Assembly: GCA_026874595.1 (NCBI GenBank) | Contig: CM049322.1 | Coordinates: 21,985,400-22,049,399, forward strand | Source of the DNA: Sipunculus nudus | Lineage: Eukaryota > Annelida > Sipuncula > Golfingiida > Sipunculidae | Length of the DNA: 64,000 nucleotides | Reading direction: 5' to 3' | In this document: one piece after another, positions 1 through 13,030 of the stretch | Layout: each line of letters opens with the position of its first letter | Position numbering within the stretch: the first letter of the stretch is position 1 | Program-made: the position numbers and the translations under genes | The notes under the pieces: model-generated | The model's database searches: none | The model's input: the letters and a program-made list of their open reading frames with translations, nothing else | What the model was told of the DNA's origin: nothing

Positions 1-308
1 TCCCCAGTAGAAGCTGTAATCTTTTCCTGGAAGAAAAGGTCCAATTCATAACGTTCCCCAAAACACAAAGGCTCAACAAAAGATCAGAGCTCACTTCCAA
101 ATGCAGGTAATAATCATAATCCCCAAACACTCCCATCTGACCATGGCTGAGTGCTTCGGCACGTAATTACATCATGTAACCAACCATTCCTTTACATTTC
201 ACATCTGATGATTGCGAAAGCATGACCACACGTGTTCTTGTGTCACTAAACATTTTCGTTGTAAATTCTGTGCACCAGCTCTTAGCAGCAGGCTAATTTA
301 GTAAGAAC

Positions 309-512
309 GAGTATAGAATCCGGCCTACACGGACGAGGTTATGAGTGTATACGGACGGACATATTGATGTTTAGGATTCATGTAATGGAGAAGTAAGAGA
401 CATCTCGATGTCTTATCATCAGGCATGTCATGGCTTATGTTGATTCCTACTAATATGAGACGGTCCAGTCAGTTTAGACGCATCTTGGAAATTTAGGCCG
501 GATTCTATACTC
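309..512. mobile_element. Possible MITE with perfect 18-bp inverted ends
   Basis: GAGTATAGAATCCGGCCT at 309-326 is the exact reverse complement of 495-512. The 168 bp between the arms code for nothing. No target-site duplication is visible, so it may be another kind of inverted repeat. Confidence 0.5.
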
Positions 513-593
513 GGGCCTAGAGGACTGTTGGATTCGTTGAGCACTTATATACTACTTGCATAAATGCAGTCATATATGCACATAACTGCTAAT

Positions 594-596
<3 letters not shown>

Positions 597-673
<77 letters not shown>

Positions 674-691
674 ATCCTCCCCCCCCCCCCC
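597..691. repeat. (TA)n followed by a C run
   Basis: About 72 bp of TA, then 13 C residues at 679-691. Confidence 0.97.
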
Positions 692-1768
692 ACTCTTGAA
701 CAAAAATTGACGTCATTCTTTTTTTAAGGGAGTTTATATTAAGGCCGGCCTTTATGCCAACCCAGTATGGCACGAATGTCAACACTCCTGCCATACCGGG
801 AGTGAGTGCGCATGCGCGTTATCCAGCCATACCACTTTGAATAGTGACTGGTGAACACAACAGAGGGCGCTCGAGGAAGACTAAGAATCATACCCTTTAA
901 CTTTAGGGGGCCATATGTATTAAATACGTAAAGGATGTAATCATTATTTAATCTTTATATTTTAATTTTGAAAGATATATTATAACAGTTCCAATTTATT
1001 ATTATATTGTATTTAAATTAATAGTAAAAGTATTATAAAATATAAGCCAGACATTACCAGACATGTAATTAACAACAATCTCCACCAAAACTTGTTGACA
1101 TTTAACAATTAAAGCTGGAATTGTCTGTTGCCCGGTCAGGTACGAGGAGCACATTTTGAAATACTACATAATTACTAATATTTAAAGGAAAACAGAAATG
1201 AATACATGTATCAATCTAAGAAAATTTGAGGAAGAGGAAAGAGAAGATAGAAAGAAAATGGAGGTTTGAAGATGAAAACTTTTTTCCCCTGCGTGTTATA
1301 CTTTACCATTTGTTTTTATTAGGTCAATTTAACGTCTGTAATATTTTTTTTATTTTTTTTTATTTTTATTTTAATTAATGAATAATATTGTCAGCTTTTA
1401 ATTTATCTCTGTTTTGGTATAGGGTGTCGGAGTATTCCACGGACATTCATTAAAACTTGTCCCAGTAATTTGTGTCCTTTCCATTGTCTTCTGTCGGTGA
1501 TCTGAAGGTCGTTTACAGAAAGTCCGATGCCCTAGATTTCGTCCCATGGAGATGCCTCATCAAAGTGGATTTGTCTTCCGGAAATGTGTCGCCTTTAAAT
1601 TTAGCAAGACACGCCTTGGTCATGTATTGTCTCCGTTTGATGTTCCATTGAACATCGTCGTAATTCCTGATTTGAGTTGTATAGAAAACAGATGGTTATG
1701 TATATACTGCAGTCTGTGCAGGTTTGTGTAAACTTTATTATACTGACGATATGCATGAGCGAAAGATT

Positions 1769-1770
<2 letters not shown>
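692..1770. other. No gene seen
   Basis: Single-copy-looking AT-rich DNA, apart from the CpG patch near 740-890. The only open frame (1546-1731) has no recognisable similarity or splice context. Confidence 0.6.
804..820. promoter_or_regulatory. NRF-1-like palindrome
   Basis: GTGCGCATGCGCG fits the known NRF-1 consensus YGCGCAYGCGCR. It lies in a small CpG-containing patch (about 740-890) that also has a GTATGGCA/TGCCATAC hairpin. No gene start is seen beside it, so a function is not supported. Confidence 0.3.
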
Positions 1771-1806
<36 letters not shown>

Positions 1807-1897
1807 AGAAATGTTAGAAAGATGAGTCAAATAGTTTGATTTAGAGAGAGAGAGAGGGAAAGAGGGAATGAAGGAAATTTGAAAATAGGCATGAGAC

Positions 1898-1925
<28 letters not shown>
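1771..1925. repeat. (GA)n blocks
   Basis: GA runs lie at 1771-1803, 1842-1862 and 1895-1922. They explain the Ser/Leu-rich open frames on the opposite strand. Confidence 0.95.
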
Positions 1926-1928
<3 letters not shown>

Positions 1929-1997
1929 ATGAGGTAATACATGAATTCCTATGCAAAGATACTTAATAATATTTAATTTCGAGAGAGGGAGAATGTG

Positions 1998-2410
1998 TGT
2001 GATTGTAGTGTATTTTGGCTGATATTGGTATATATAATGAAGACGCTTAATACAGGCGCCTTTCCTCACAGATATTTGTTATTGTGCGTTATTATGAATT
2101 AATTATATTAAATATTCTTTAATTTCGGGCTTGCCATGTGCGAGGTCCGAAGTTCCAGACATGAACTGCCCTACATATGATTTATTATTTTAATTATTTT
2201 CTCTCTGTGTGATTGTAGGGTCTCTGGGCTGATATTGGTATGAAGACGCTTAATACAGGCGCCCTGCCTCACATACATTTGTTATTGTGCGTTATTATGA
2301 ATCAATTATATTAAATATTATTTGATTTGGGGCCTGCCATGTACGAGGTCCGAAGTCCTAGACATGAACTGCCTTACATATGATTTACTTGTTTTATTCA
2401 TTTTCTCTGT
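1998..2410. repeat. Tandem duplication, period about 208 bp
   Basis: Two copies begin TGTGATTGTAG at 1998 and about 2206. Each continues GCTGATATTGGTAT, AAGACGCTTAATACAGGCGC, TTGTTATTGTGCGTTATTAT and GAGGTCCGAAGT. The second copy lacks a short TATATAAT stretch. Confidence 0.9.
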
Positions 2411-2879
2411 GTGTTTATTTATTGTTTTTAACTTTTCTATCAACACTAGGGAGAATTTTGTTGGCATTCCCGAGTACAAAAGAATTTGTCTATAATTTTT
2501 CTGCGTTAAAATATCTACTATGGATGCGTTTGCAAGATTTATGAAATTATTTTAAGCAAGAATCACATTGTGCCATGGGGCCATTACCATAACCAAAATG
2601 AGGGCTTTTTTGTCTATTTGGCTGTTTACATGTGCAATATATAAAATATGTACATCTACGATGGCACATTTATATTCAGACTTTAAACTTTGCATCGATT
2701 GTTCAGGGAATTCTTTCATATCATTGTTTTGCAGACAATCAAAGAAATGCGTCAGAATTTTTCTTGGTGATAATTAATTAAACTTGGACCTTTAGCTTTT
2801 GCGAAGCTTACCGCTGCAGCAATAGCAAACAAGCCACAGTCATTTCCACCGTTCTGAAAGCGCATGATACTTTTTTAAA

Positions 2880-3250
2880 AGAATGGGAGATTGCTGGAAC
2901 TGAGAAGAGAGGAAGAGAGACAGAGATAAGGGCAGGTAGAATGAGAGACGGAAAGACACAAATGAATTGGGAATGAAACAGAACATAAGATAGATAAATG
3001 GGCAGAAATAAAAGATAAAGAAAGAAAAAAGGAGAATTGGAGATGGAGAGAGAATGAGAGGAAGAGGGAGAGAACATATAAAGGAAGAAATAATGGAGGG
3101 ATGAGTGAAAGAAAGAGAAATGGAATGAACGAAAGAAAAAAAAGAGAGAAAGAGCGACAGAAATAGATAGAATGAGAGAAATAGAATGATAGAGAGAACA
3201 AGAGAATTAAAGAAAGATAGAATAAAAAGAAAGGATGAAAGAAAGAAATA
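2880..3250. repeat. Purine-rich GAAA/GAGA tract
   Basis: About 370 bp are almost pure A and G on the plus strand with no strict period. The minus-strand open frame of 200 codons across it is a low-complexity artefact. Confidence 0.9.
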
Positions 3251-3409
3251 ATACTATTGCCATGTACGTTGACAGTTACCGTCATTGTATCTCTAATCAG
3301 GCATCCCTTAGTGTCGCTCTTTTTTTTATATTTAATACGCCTACAACAGCCCCCCCCCCCCGGAGATGCCCGCCCACCATGGATGGCCTTTGATATTATT
3401 CTATATTGA

Positions 3410-3411
<2 letters not shown>

Positions 3412-3447
<36 letters not shown>
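3412..3447. repeat. (TA)n
   Basis: TA run. A short C run lies 70 bp upstream at about 3350-3361. Confidence 0.95.
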
Positions 3448-3451
<4 letters not shown>

Positions 3452-3479
3452 TGTGCGTTTGGGGAAAGCACTTGCACAT

Positions 3480-6400
3480 ACTATAAGTCACTGTCACACC
3501 ACAATATTAAAAGATTACTCCGTTCTGTAGAAGTAATCTTGTATTAATTAAATAACCATTTTCACAAGTTGCCAGTCCTGAAGCCTTTTGAATATAAAGA
3601 CCCGAGTTCCAAATACTCCGACGGTACTAACTTTGACTACAATGCTAAATCTATTTATAGCTCTCTATATCTCTAGACTCAGTCTCCTGGGTGTACTTAT
3701 AGCTAGTCCCGCAAAGATTGAGAACCTAAACGAAACAGCCATAACCTGAGGCTAAATCGTGTGCTATATGGTCTCGGTTCAGCAAAATCTCTGTTTCCGG
3801 TCATGCCTTTAATCCCGAATAACTTATCCAAAATATAACTAATTTAAGTAAGAATGACTCTAACGTAACGGTGCTTTTCTCTAGCACATATCTTACTAGA
3901 TGATAAAAAGTAGGCATTAATTTAATATCTTATAAAACTAAATTAAGAGTAGAGTAAGTGGATATGATTCCATCGTGTTGTGCTTTGATCGTTAATTGCT
4001 TAAATGTTACAACACGTAATCCTTACATAACCAACATGAGTGTGGTCTACAGTTCTGGCTACCTAATGATATATAAATGAACCAAACTGGCTAAAAGACA
4101 TTTAAACTAAAGGGACCTCAATTTTCCAAACTAACACACGCACTATATTCCTTTGTCTGTGAACTATATGCTTTGGTTGACCAGTACACCAGTGCAATTG
4201 GTTCAACAGCAAACCCCATACAGTACACAGCTCATATAGCAAAACGGTGACAGCCCGACCTGTCAGCCTGTCTGGGGCAAGCGACTGGAGTCTCCCCCTG
4301 AGGGTAAACGGTCACTACTAACGCTTATACTACAGCGTGATTTTACACTATAACATATATATGTGTGTGTGTGTGTAATTTTCATATTGATCATATTTAA
4401 TCATATTTAAATCATATTTTACCACGCATGCATGGTTTCCAATAGTAAAAAGCACGCGAAGGCTTGGAGATTTATACCGTATGTCAGCTTTACGCGTGAC
4501 CTAATGAATATGAGATCCAGGACGATATAAAGGCAAAACAATAAAACTAATATGACCAAACAGACCTGAAGTAGATTAGAGGCAACCCAAGTAAACACAG
4601 ATGGTCAATTCTACACAGATTGTCAATTTTCACATTGTCCAAAATGCCACTGATATACAGAGAGATGTCTAAACTACGTCATTACGTCTAACGTATGAAA
4701 CAAACATGAGCGTCATTGTGTTCAAATCCGGACTTTAAGTGTCAATAAGTTCGAGTGCTTAGTTGGCGACCAGCTTAACCATAAGATTTTAAACTAACTC
4801 TGGTAACAACTTTACCTAAACTCAGATTTTATTGTGTAGTATATTTTGTTTTGGTTCTAAATATCGTTTATTATTTATTTACAGACAGTTATAGACAGGT
4901 AATCTGATTAAGACGGGTGAATGATTTTGAACTTCTGGCCTTAACTTAGGTATGCGTTAGTCATATATGACGAGCTGATTTGTTTTCCCCCTGTCTGTAC
5001 AGGACCAGGGTGACAGTTAAGAGTCTGGCTATTTTACTGTGACCTGATGACACCAGTGTCCGTCCGTGCATAATTACCTACCCGTTATGACCAGTCCGGC
5101 CAATATTAATTGTACGAGCTTGTCCATGGTCGCCCGGATTACGACGCTATCGGTAATACAAATATGGTACCTAGTTAAAGATTAACCTTATTTGATATCA
5201 CCCCTCAACTATCACTTGATGAGTCAGGTGTCAGTTCTTATCCTCACAGTGTGTTAAACATTACACTGTTCTGTTGTTTACTTCTTATCGCTAAAGCTCT
5301 ACTTGTCCTCAAAATCACAAATTGGATATTTTTATTAAAATGACTGACCTTACATTTGTTTGTCATATAACTTGTCACAAAAACACGTTTCTGATGTTAC
5401 AATGTATCATTTGGGAAAAAAACAGCACTTTAATTCAGATGCCAACCCCACGTGGGGTGTGTACCGTGGACCACGCGTCGTCTTGGCGAGAACCAACAGA
5501 GTATTCAATTGTTTATTGGTTAACCATTCACTGGGGGTGAAAGGTACATCTTTGACTGACAGGCGTGCGGAGGTCGCTGTTCAGTCAGCTTGGGCTGTGC
5601 TTTTCGCTGTTACCGACCGATGCATGACACTAGTACTATATACTGCAAACTCTTCCCTTTTACTTTTCCCCTGAACTTTCCTGTTTATCGTATCCCCCAG
5701 TCGCAGAATTTTATGTAGCTAGGACAAACACGACTCAGTATGGCCCTCCAGTGATCTGGCCATGCATAATGTCAGAGGACCGATATGGCGCTACATATTA
5801 TGTCTTCTTTCATGTCATTGCACCAAATTACGCCAGTGCCACCTTGTACGGGTACAGATCGTGGCGTCAAGTATATGCCATGAAATATGAAATGTGATAT
5901 CAGTAATTCACCTTTCTAAGCCTTATAACTATTACACCCATTGGTATTCACCAATTCAGAATACATCTCAGCTCCGGTGTGCCGAGCCAACCATTTGCCG
6001 TATGTGGCAGTGTGGCCAACTTGCAATGATGTTGGCTACAGCAAGTGCCTGTGCCATATGGCACGAAGTGAATTATCTTCAGTGGAAGAAGGAGATAAAT
6101 GCTGAGGGTGGTGCAGCAACATCGAACTGCGTTATGCGAACGAATTATGGTAGAAGAACGAAATAAAATTCAATATTTTTAATATATAATAATATAAATG
6201 CATAATAAAAAATCCTGGAGTTATTTGTTTGTACTCTCATATGATACTTTTAAATACTTACGTTTTGCAAAATATTAGATGTATATCACGTTTAAAAAAT
6301 ATTTTTAAAAAAATTATTTAAAGTGTACAGTCTTCAAAGCAAACACTGGGACACTGTTCATATATATCTCATCTTATATACAGAGAAGTCTTAGGAATCC

Positions 6401-6544
6401 AAATATGCATATATAATTCTTTCTAGTCATCATTTTAATATAGATTTTAGGCTAAATTAAACCAAGTTAGTTTGACGCTCATTAGACCTTAATAGCTTCA
6501 CAATACCAAGTTTGATAACAGGGTTGATTTCACCATAGATAGGT

Positions 6545-6545
<1 letters not shown>
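3480..6545. other. No gene seen
   Basis: Moderately AT-rich DNA without obvious repeats. Overlapping frames at 5322-5674 and 5894-6166 lack domain features. A short GT run lies near 4365. Confidence 0.55.

Positions 6546-6549
<4 letters not shown>

Positions 6550-6606
<57 letters not shown>
6550..6606. repeat. (TA)n
   Basis: An uninterrupted TA run. Confidence 0.97.
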
Positions 6607-6608
<2 letters not shown>

Positions 6609-6609
6609 A

Positions 6610-7300
6610 TCCGTTTTCAGAATACCAGGAAAGGTGATACCGGTGGCTGTTAAGATTTTAAAGTGTCCAAACGGACCTATATTTTTTTGACGAATTGAAT
6701 GCTGATTTTAAAGGGACCCAATCACCTATAAAGCATGTTTTCTTCAAACGAAAAAATGTCTTCTTCCATTAAAAATAAATATGTACCTGCTAAAATATTG
6801 CCTTGAAACCGTTTGCTTACTCCTGTAAATGAATGTAGAAACAGTGGACCGGGCGCGATCACAGGTGTGAACATAAACACAGCGCGTGTTACCATGTGCA
6901 TCGCGGAGCCACAACATTTGTCAATCAGGAGATGCTCTGACTGACTTGACCCAAAAATATGTAATACATATTCCCACTGGCTGAAACATTGCGTGTTGCG
7001 GTTCACAATCGGACCTCCGGTCACGCGGCCTTTTTATGGTTAACAGACACATGTTGACTGTGTTTACCAACAATAAGAGCCATAAAGGGGCATTAAACAG
7101 CCGTATGCGAGGTTCTGTGACTGTGTGTTGGCATAGTTTTGCTAGGAAAATTTTTTATAAAGCAAAAGTGAACTGATAGTGAGAAAAAAAAGGATAATAT
7201 TGCTCCTGATTATGTCCCTTTAATCCAGAAGTAGACAGCAATTCAGTACATCTGTCTTGTTAGAATGAACTGCCACAGGTAGCGGTTTTTCCCTCCTCCT
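6610..7300. other. No gene seen
   Basis: A 100-codon minus-strand frame (7024-6722) has no recognisable domain, signal peptide or splice context. I treat it as chance. Confidence 0.55.
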
Positions 7301-7303
7301 ATC

Positions 7304-7348
7304 CACTCTCTCTCTCTCTCTCTGTCTCTGCCTGTCTGTCTCTCTTAT

Positions 7349-7413
<65 letters not shown>

Positions 7414-7430
7414 TACACACACACACACCC
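7304..7430. repeat. (CT)n then (CA)n
   Basis: CT repeats with TGTCTG interruptions, passing directly into CA repeats. The minus-strand GERERER frame is an artefact. Confidence 0.95.
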
Positions 7431-7915
7431 CTCACACGTACAGGGACGGTTGTTTTGTAGGTTTGGCCCTTTGACATTAAACTTTCATCAAAGGAGAATT
7501 TTGTAATACAAGATCGACAGGGGCGGAGAGATATTATCAGAATACAGAAAACAGGGGCTGAGTTTGAGGTTATACCAAGGGGTAGCCCCTTCCGGCGAAT
7601 ATAATGCAAAATATGGTGTTGCTTAAGCGTTATACATGTAGTTCTATTTTACCGAGACTTTTGTACAGGTTGAACAGTCCGCCCCTATCAACGATTACTT
7701 ATTAACGAGACAGTAATGACATGTTGACATAGACAATCAGCATATACACGCGGATACCGTGTGCGTGATTCGACAACATCACATTACGCCATATCCGTCG
7801 CTTCTTTAAACCCTGGTCCTGCATGGAGCTGTGGTGAATATATATGTAAACTGTCGCTCACAATTTTATTAACATGTGTATGTGCGTGTTGTAGACTGTG
7901 AATGTGCGCTTGTCT

Positions 7916-8098
7916 AGCGTGTGTGTGTGTGTGTGTGTGTGAAAATGGCGGTATAATATATATTACTTTTAAGCACAGAAGTTTCAAGAAGCCCTCAATT
8001 GGACATACGGTTTGTTATTCTCTACTCTCTATTCTCTACTCTCCGAGAATTAGCGTATATTTCTGGGGGCATCCAGAGCCGTCCCCATCAGCAAGGGA

Positions 8099-8162
<64 letters not shown>
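7916..8162. repeat. (GT)n and (TA)n runs
   Basis: GT at 7918-7940 and TA at 8100-8161. Confidence 0.95.
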
Positions 8163-8163
<1 letters not shown>

Positions 8164-10384
8164 GAACAATCATCCATTGAAAATTTCTGAACCAGATTCA
8201 CTAAAAAAAATATCTAATTCACTTTATTTATTTTAGACGGTGCTACCGGTCCTACATAAATAGTTACGTAATCATCTTCAAATGTCCCTTTAGGGCCCAT
8301 GTATAAAATTATAAAATTCCTTTTCGACTTGCGTAAGCATATATGACAAATCAGATTTTGTTAATGTTGACCAAACCATATCTCCGACACCCTTCGTAAC
8401 AGAAGCAAAATTACTAAACCACGCCAACGCTATGTTTAAGATATCATAATGGTCTTGTTGGTCCGATTTTGTGCGGGCTAGAGCCATTTCTTGCCATCTT
8501 GAACCCTAATTCATAAAATATCTTCATGTAACTTGTTCCATTATTCGTCCTGCATTTTGTTTAGCTGTATAAATTTTAAGTGAATTTTCCTCGTCACTTT
8601 GACATGTAAACGTTACTTAGAAAACTGGCGATCATCTTTGATCATTTAGATATGAAAAATATAGCTTAAAGAATACTTACATTGTTAAATATTTTTTAAG
8701 AATCATTAGTTCTGCAGCTAAAATTAGTACTGTTGTTCATGTCTGAGAAGAGAAGCATAAGAATGTAGATTTGTTTTATTTTCCTCTTATTTGTTTAAAA
8801 CAATATTTGCGCAGGCTTCATGTTTGATATATCATACCATTAAAATGAATACATTGAATGATTAAATAAAATCTATCCGGTTTAACAGTTCAGTCCTGAA
8901 TTTTTTTTTTATTTTAAGATTCAATGTCTAAATGAAAACTTTTTTAATATTGAGAGTGATATTTAACACCTGACAAACTTTCAAAACGGTCAGTTAAATG
9001 ACTTTCAGTCGCAAAGATACAACAACCCAAGGGTATAATCAGGGTGGTATATGGTTTCAGAAGACAAACACTGTTTAATTTGGGTTAGAAGAACTTTATC
9101 TTTTACATCAAGATTTCGATCACCACTTACATAAATGATCCCGTTTCGAATCCACGCGTGACTATTAAGCTACATTATTTGAATGCTGCAGAAGTAATAA
9201 TAATAAAGAATGTTTAATTCTTACTTATTACTTTGATGGACAAATATTTTAAATTAACCAATGTAATGTCATTAGTTTGATATATGGAAGAACAAATCTT
9301 AATTAAGGTAATTAATTTAACTTTCTTAAATATATTCAGTTAATAGTATGGTTGTGAACCTATCACTTTAAACTAAGCTCATGTTCGCATTTAATCCCTC
9401 TATTATTGCTCACATAACGCTTCGTACTACCAATAAAATATTTTAATTATCATGCCCCTATCTACATAATCATGCGTAATTTAATCTCAATTATTGTTTC
9501 ATAAAAATGCAGTAAAACTACACTTATTTAAACGTTTGGCCGGTTCCTATAGCGTTGAAGTCCTGTTATAATATTCCTTGCATGTCGGCAGCCAAGGAGG
9601 CACGGTACCACCGGTGAGCATATTTACACGCTGTCTACCGGACATGGCGTTGAAATAAGGCGAGTTGAAAGACATTTATTTTTCGAACAAAATTATTGGA
9701 TATTGCCGTTAATTTTAAAACACTGCGCAAATTTCAGATAGTTTAATAAGACCTATCATTTATGCAACAGATTTATGCACCTGAAAAACACCATCGAAGT
9801 AACCGGGGAGAGAAATTAGACGGGAAAACTTTGGGACCTTTGGTGCTGGTTACTCATTGCATTAAAGCAGACCGTAGCTCCTTTTCTGTTACATCTGTCA
9901 GGACAATATTTTCCCCAGTCCTCCATTTTTTAAACCTTAAATATTTTAACATTTTATATAAGTTGCTTTCAATTTTTAGACTTAACGGATGAAATCCAAA
10001 TACATACAGCTTAAAAAGTTAATTGAATAGTACTTAAAGGAAAAACAAGTTTATTCATATTTATTATATATTTAATGATAGAATGAGAGATGGACAGACA
10101 AAGCTCATCACTTTGTCCCATTCTGATAAGGCAAGATTATTTTATAATGTTTCAATTAGATCCTAATTTGTTTAGCATACCTTTTTTTTGTTGATAGCTT
10201 TATACAGTTTGGATCGTGGGAGTTTCAACACCTTTGGGTATATCTAAAGGAAATGAAGTATAATTCAGCAGTGCTCACATTGAAAAATTATTCATAATTG
10301 CTAAATATTCAAAAAAAGACAGAGAGATGGATAAACAAGGCTGATTACTTTAATGCACACATATTTGCATTAGATCCTCATTTT
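8163..10384. other. No gene seen
   Basis: AT-rich DNA with short frames only. Nothing repetitive apart from short A or T runs. Confidence 0.6.
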
Positions 10385-11634
10385 TACCTCAGCTGAATAA
10401 AAGTCACCTGAGCTATCGCCATCATTCTTTGTCCGTCGTCCGTCAGTCTTTCGTGCCGTCCGTCTGTCATGGCACAACTCGTAACCGCTGATTCTAGATA
10501 CTTCTAACCGAAAACCCATGGAGGTCCATAAACAATCATCGAGGTTACCTGAAATTACGTGACTGTGACCTATATCCTCTGAGAGCCATGGGGCTCATAA
10601 TTACCACCCCCCTCCCCCGAAAAATTAAAATATTATATTAAAAGCTCTGAATAACTAATACATTGAGTGACAGGACTAACTTCACGCATACTGATCATAG
10701 AGTGTTTAATAATTTCCTGAAGACTGGTGGCGCCACCTGCATTTTTTTCTCATTTTTACGTATTTTTTTTTTGTCCATTCTTGAGACTTTCAGATAAACC
10801 ACTTTGTTCATTAACAGGTCAATCTAACCATCAATAGGGCGTTAGAACAAGAAACTTCTTACTGTACATCCAGGAAGGTCCTAGGCCATTCTCCTTGGAA
10901 ACCTGAAATTAGGTCATGGTGACACATTACTGGCTAAAACATTTTAAGCACCCTGACAGTTAGACCTAGAATCTTCTGTCTTGACATCCAGGGAAGTCCT
11001 TTAAATCTAGATTTTATGGGAATGGCTTGTCATATTATTATGTAACTTTATCTTGATTTTGAAGAACTTTAATTACAAAAGTTGAATGGGAAACCGCCTA
11101 GAAATCTGCTATTCAGATGATAAAATTCCTTTTGTGAATGTATTCCTTGTCAGCTGAGGTTTCATATGCTGTAAGCTGAGCTAAATAAATGACCATGCAC
11201 ATTTTTAAGGACATCCCAGGATCCAAAAATTAAATACATATATATGTTTGAAAAAAAAAGACTCTTTAGCTTTAACAGTTACCATGTAAAGTGGGTAAAC
11301 TGATGTTCTGACAAAGAATATTATGTTTGGATCCATAACTTTTTAAAAATTTCGCAATGTTGACCAAATATCTGGCATGTTCACGGAAATGAATAGAGCA
11401 AAATCTATGAAAAATATTTAAAAAATCAACACCAGATGTTTCATATATTGCATTCCTGAAGTGTAACTGCATGCTTTTACTGAAAAGGGAGTTTTTTCGT
11501 TAATTTGTCGAAGAGACGAAGTCACAGTTATCCATTTTCGGTTTTGGTAGCACTTAAGGACATCTAACTCTTTGTCAAATCTTTGTCAAAGGACCATGCC
11601 TATAGCTCAGGTGACTTTTAGTCAGCTGAGTTAA
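10385..11634. mobile_element. Element A: inverted pair with the same 3' hairpin at both ends
   Basis: The left end (TTTACCTCAGCTGAATAAAA...) is the reverse complement of the family's 3' end. It is followed by the GTCCGTCGTCCGTC stretch and by an inverted piece of the 340-bp repeat. The right end (11590-11634) is the usual 3' end in plus orientation: GCTCAGGTGACTTTTAGTCAGCTGAG. So the unit has about 35-bp terminal inverted repeats, but its two halves come from different core families. It is either two elements tail to tail or a palindromic derivative. Confidence 0.65.
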
Positions 11635-11680
11635 AAAAAACACACACACAAAAAAAAAGAGAAAAAGCGAGAGGAGGTGC

Positions 11681-12859
11681 TCACAACCAAACACTCAATG
11701 TAAAGACTCGTGTTCCTAAAACGGCTTTAGTTGTCATGGATAGGCTGTATCACGTGACATTACATTACTGATTACATTAACGCATCACATAGAAAAGGAA
11801 AAGTTACGTTACACGAAAATATTTCTCAAGGTCGAGAGGCATCTAAATCCCTGGGATCTATCTGCAGGAACTTACACGTGGTTTGTAACACCCATAAATG
11901 TTAATAATGAATGCATACTCTAATAACCGTAACGTCATTTTGGGGTTATTGCACCTCAATAAGTTATACAGCTTCTTGAGCAAATTGTTTGATCCCCATC
12001 CCAAACGGTAAAAGGCGGAATAGCTATATAAAAGTACATAAACATTTGCAATAATTCGTGCATCATCTTACGCTATTTGTTTATTTAGAATGAAGTTTCA
12101 TAACAAAACCATCCCGGCACACGGAAACTCCAGTTCACTTGTTTTATACGTCGTTATGTTTCTGTGTGTGAGTAAACATAGTCGACGTGTGTCAGTTTAC
12201 GATAACATGGTCCGATCTTGGGCATGCGCGATAACTCAAATGTTTATGGTTATGGCGCTGATCTCCCAAGGTGCAAGCCTATTTAACCATTTTCAGGAGT
12301 AAACAAATGGCTCTGGACCGTAATACATGTTTTGAAAAAAGAATCATATTTAACTTGGAGTACCCTTTATTTCATGGATAGTTCATACACCTGGTATGCA
12401 AACGGGTCAGTTTAACTCAATACAAACTTTTCAGGAGGAGAAATCTGCACCAGAGGTCACTACAACTACATCACGGCATAATCAGGCACAAACTTTAGTG
12501 TGTCTTAATTTTTAACGAAGTGATAAAATTATAAACCAAATATTTTCAATCAAAATGAAAGCGATCTTCTATTTTAATTAAGTTAATACTGAAGAGAACG
12601 ATGGTTTTGCCTCCCATTATCTACATGAACCTCCTAAGGTCTCACCTTCATGACCTCCGGTAGCTTCAACCCGGTACGGACTTACAGACTTGCAGATGTG
12701 AAAGATGCACTTGACATGAATCAGTAACAACAGTCGCTGATAGGTGTCACTAGCTTGTTGGGAAAGGTCTATCAAGATAAGGGCCACAGGAGCATTCATA
12801 ACAAATATAGCGATTCTGCCCCGTGTAGCATTAACTTAATTATGGTATACTCTCAACAA
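11681..12859. repeat. Segmental duplication copy 1, left part
   Basis: This aligns in order with 18,732-19,736: CACAACCAAACACTCAATGT, GGCTGTATCACGTGACATTA, AAATCCCTGGGAT and ACGGCATAATC among others, with many substitutions and indels between anchors. It is interrupted at 12,860 by element B and resumes at 15,931. No conserved reading frame is shared by the copies, so I see no gene in it. Confidence 0.85.
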
Positions 12860-13030
12860 GTGACCCATGGGTCATGACGCTCAGCTGACTGGGAAGAGAT
12901 TCGCAAAAGGAAATTTTATCATTAGAATGGTAGTATATACCCATTCAACTGAAGCATCAAACAGATTAACCAACAGGCCAAGATTTAGTCTGTATTTATA
13001 TATCTCAAAAATAGAGAAAAATGTGTAAAC

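Noticed and set aside
2808-3477. Minus-strand frames of 89 and 200 codons, Ser/Phe/Leu-rich
   Set aside because: Translation of a purine-rich low-complexity tract and a TA run.
5322-6166. Plus-strand frames of 72-104 codons as small genes
   Set aside because: They lack conserved motifs, a plausible codon pattern or splice signals, and overlap each other in different frames.
7220-7609. Minus-strand frame with long Glu-Arg repeats
   Set aside because: Translation of a CT/CA microsatellite.
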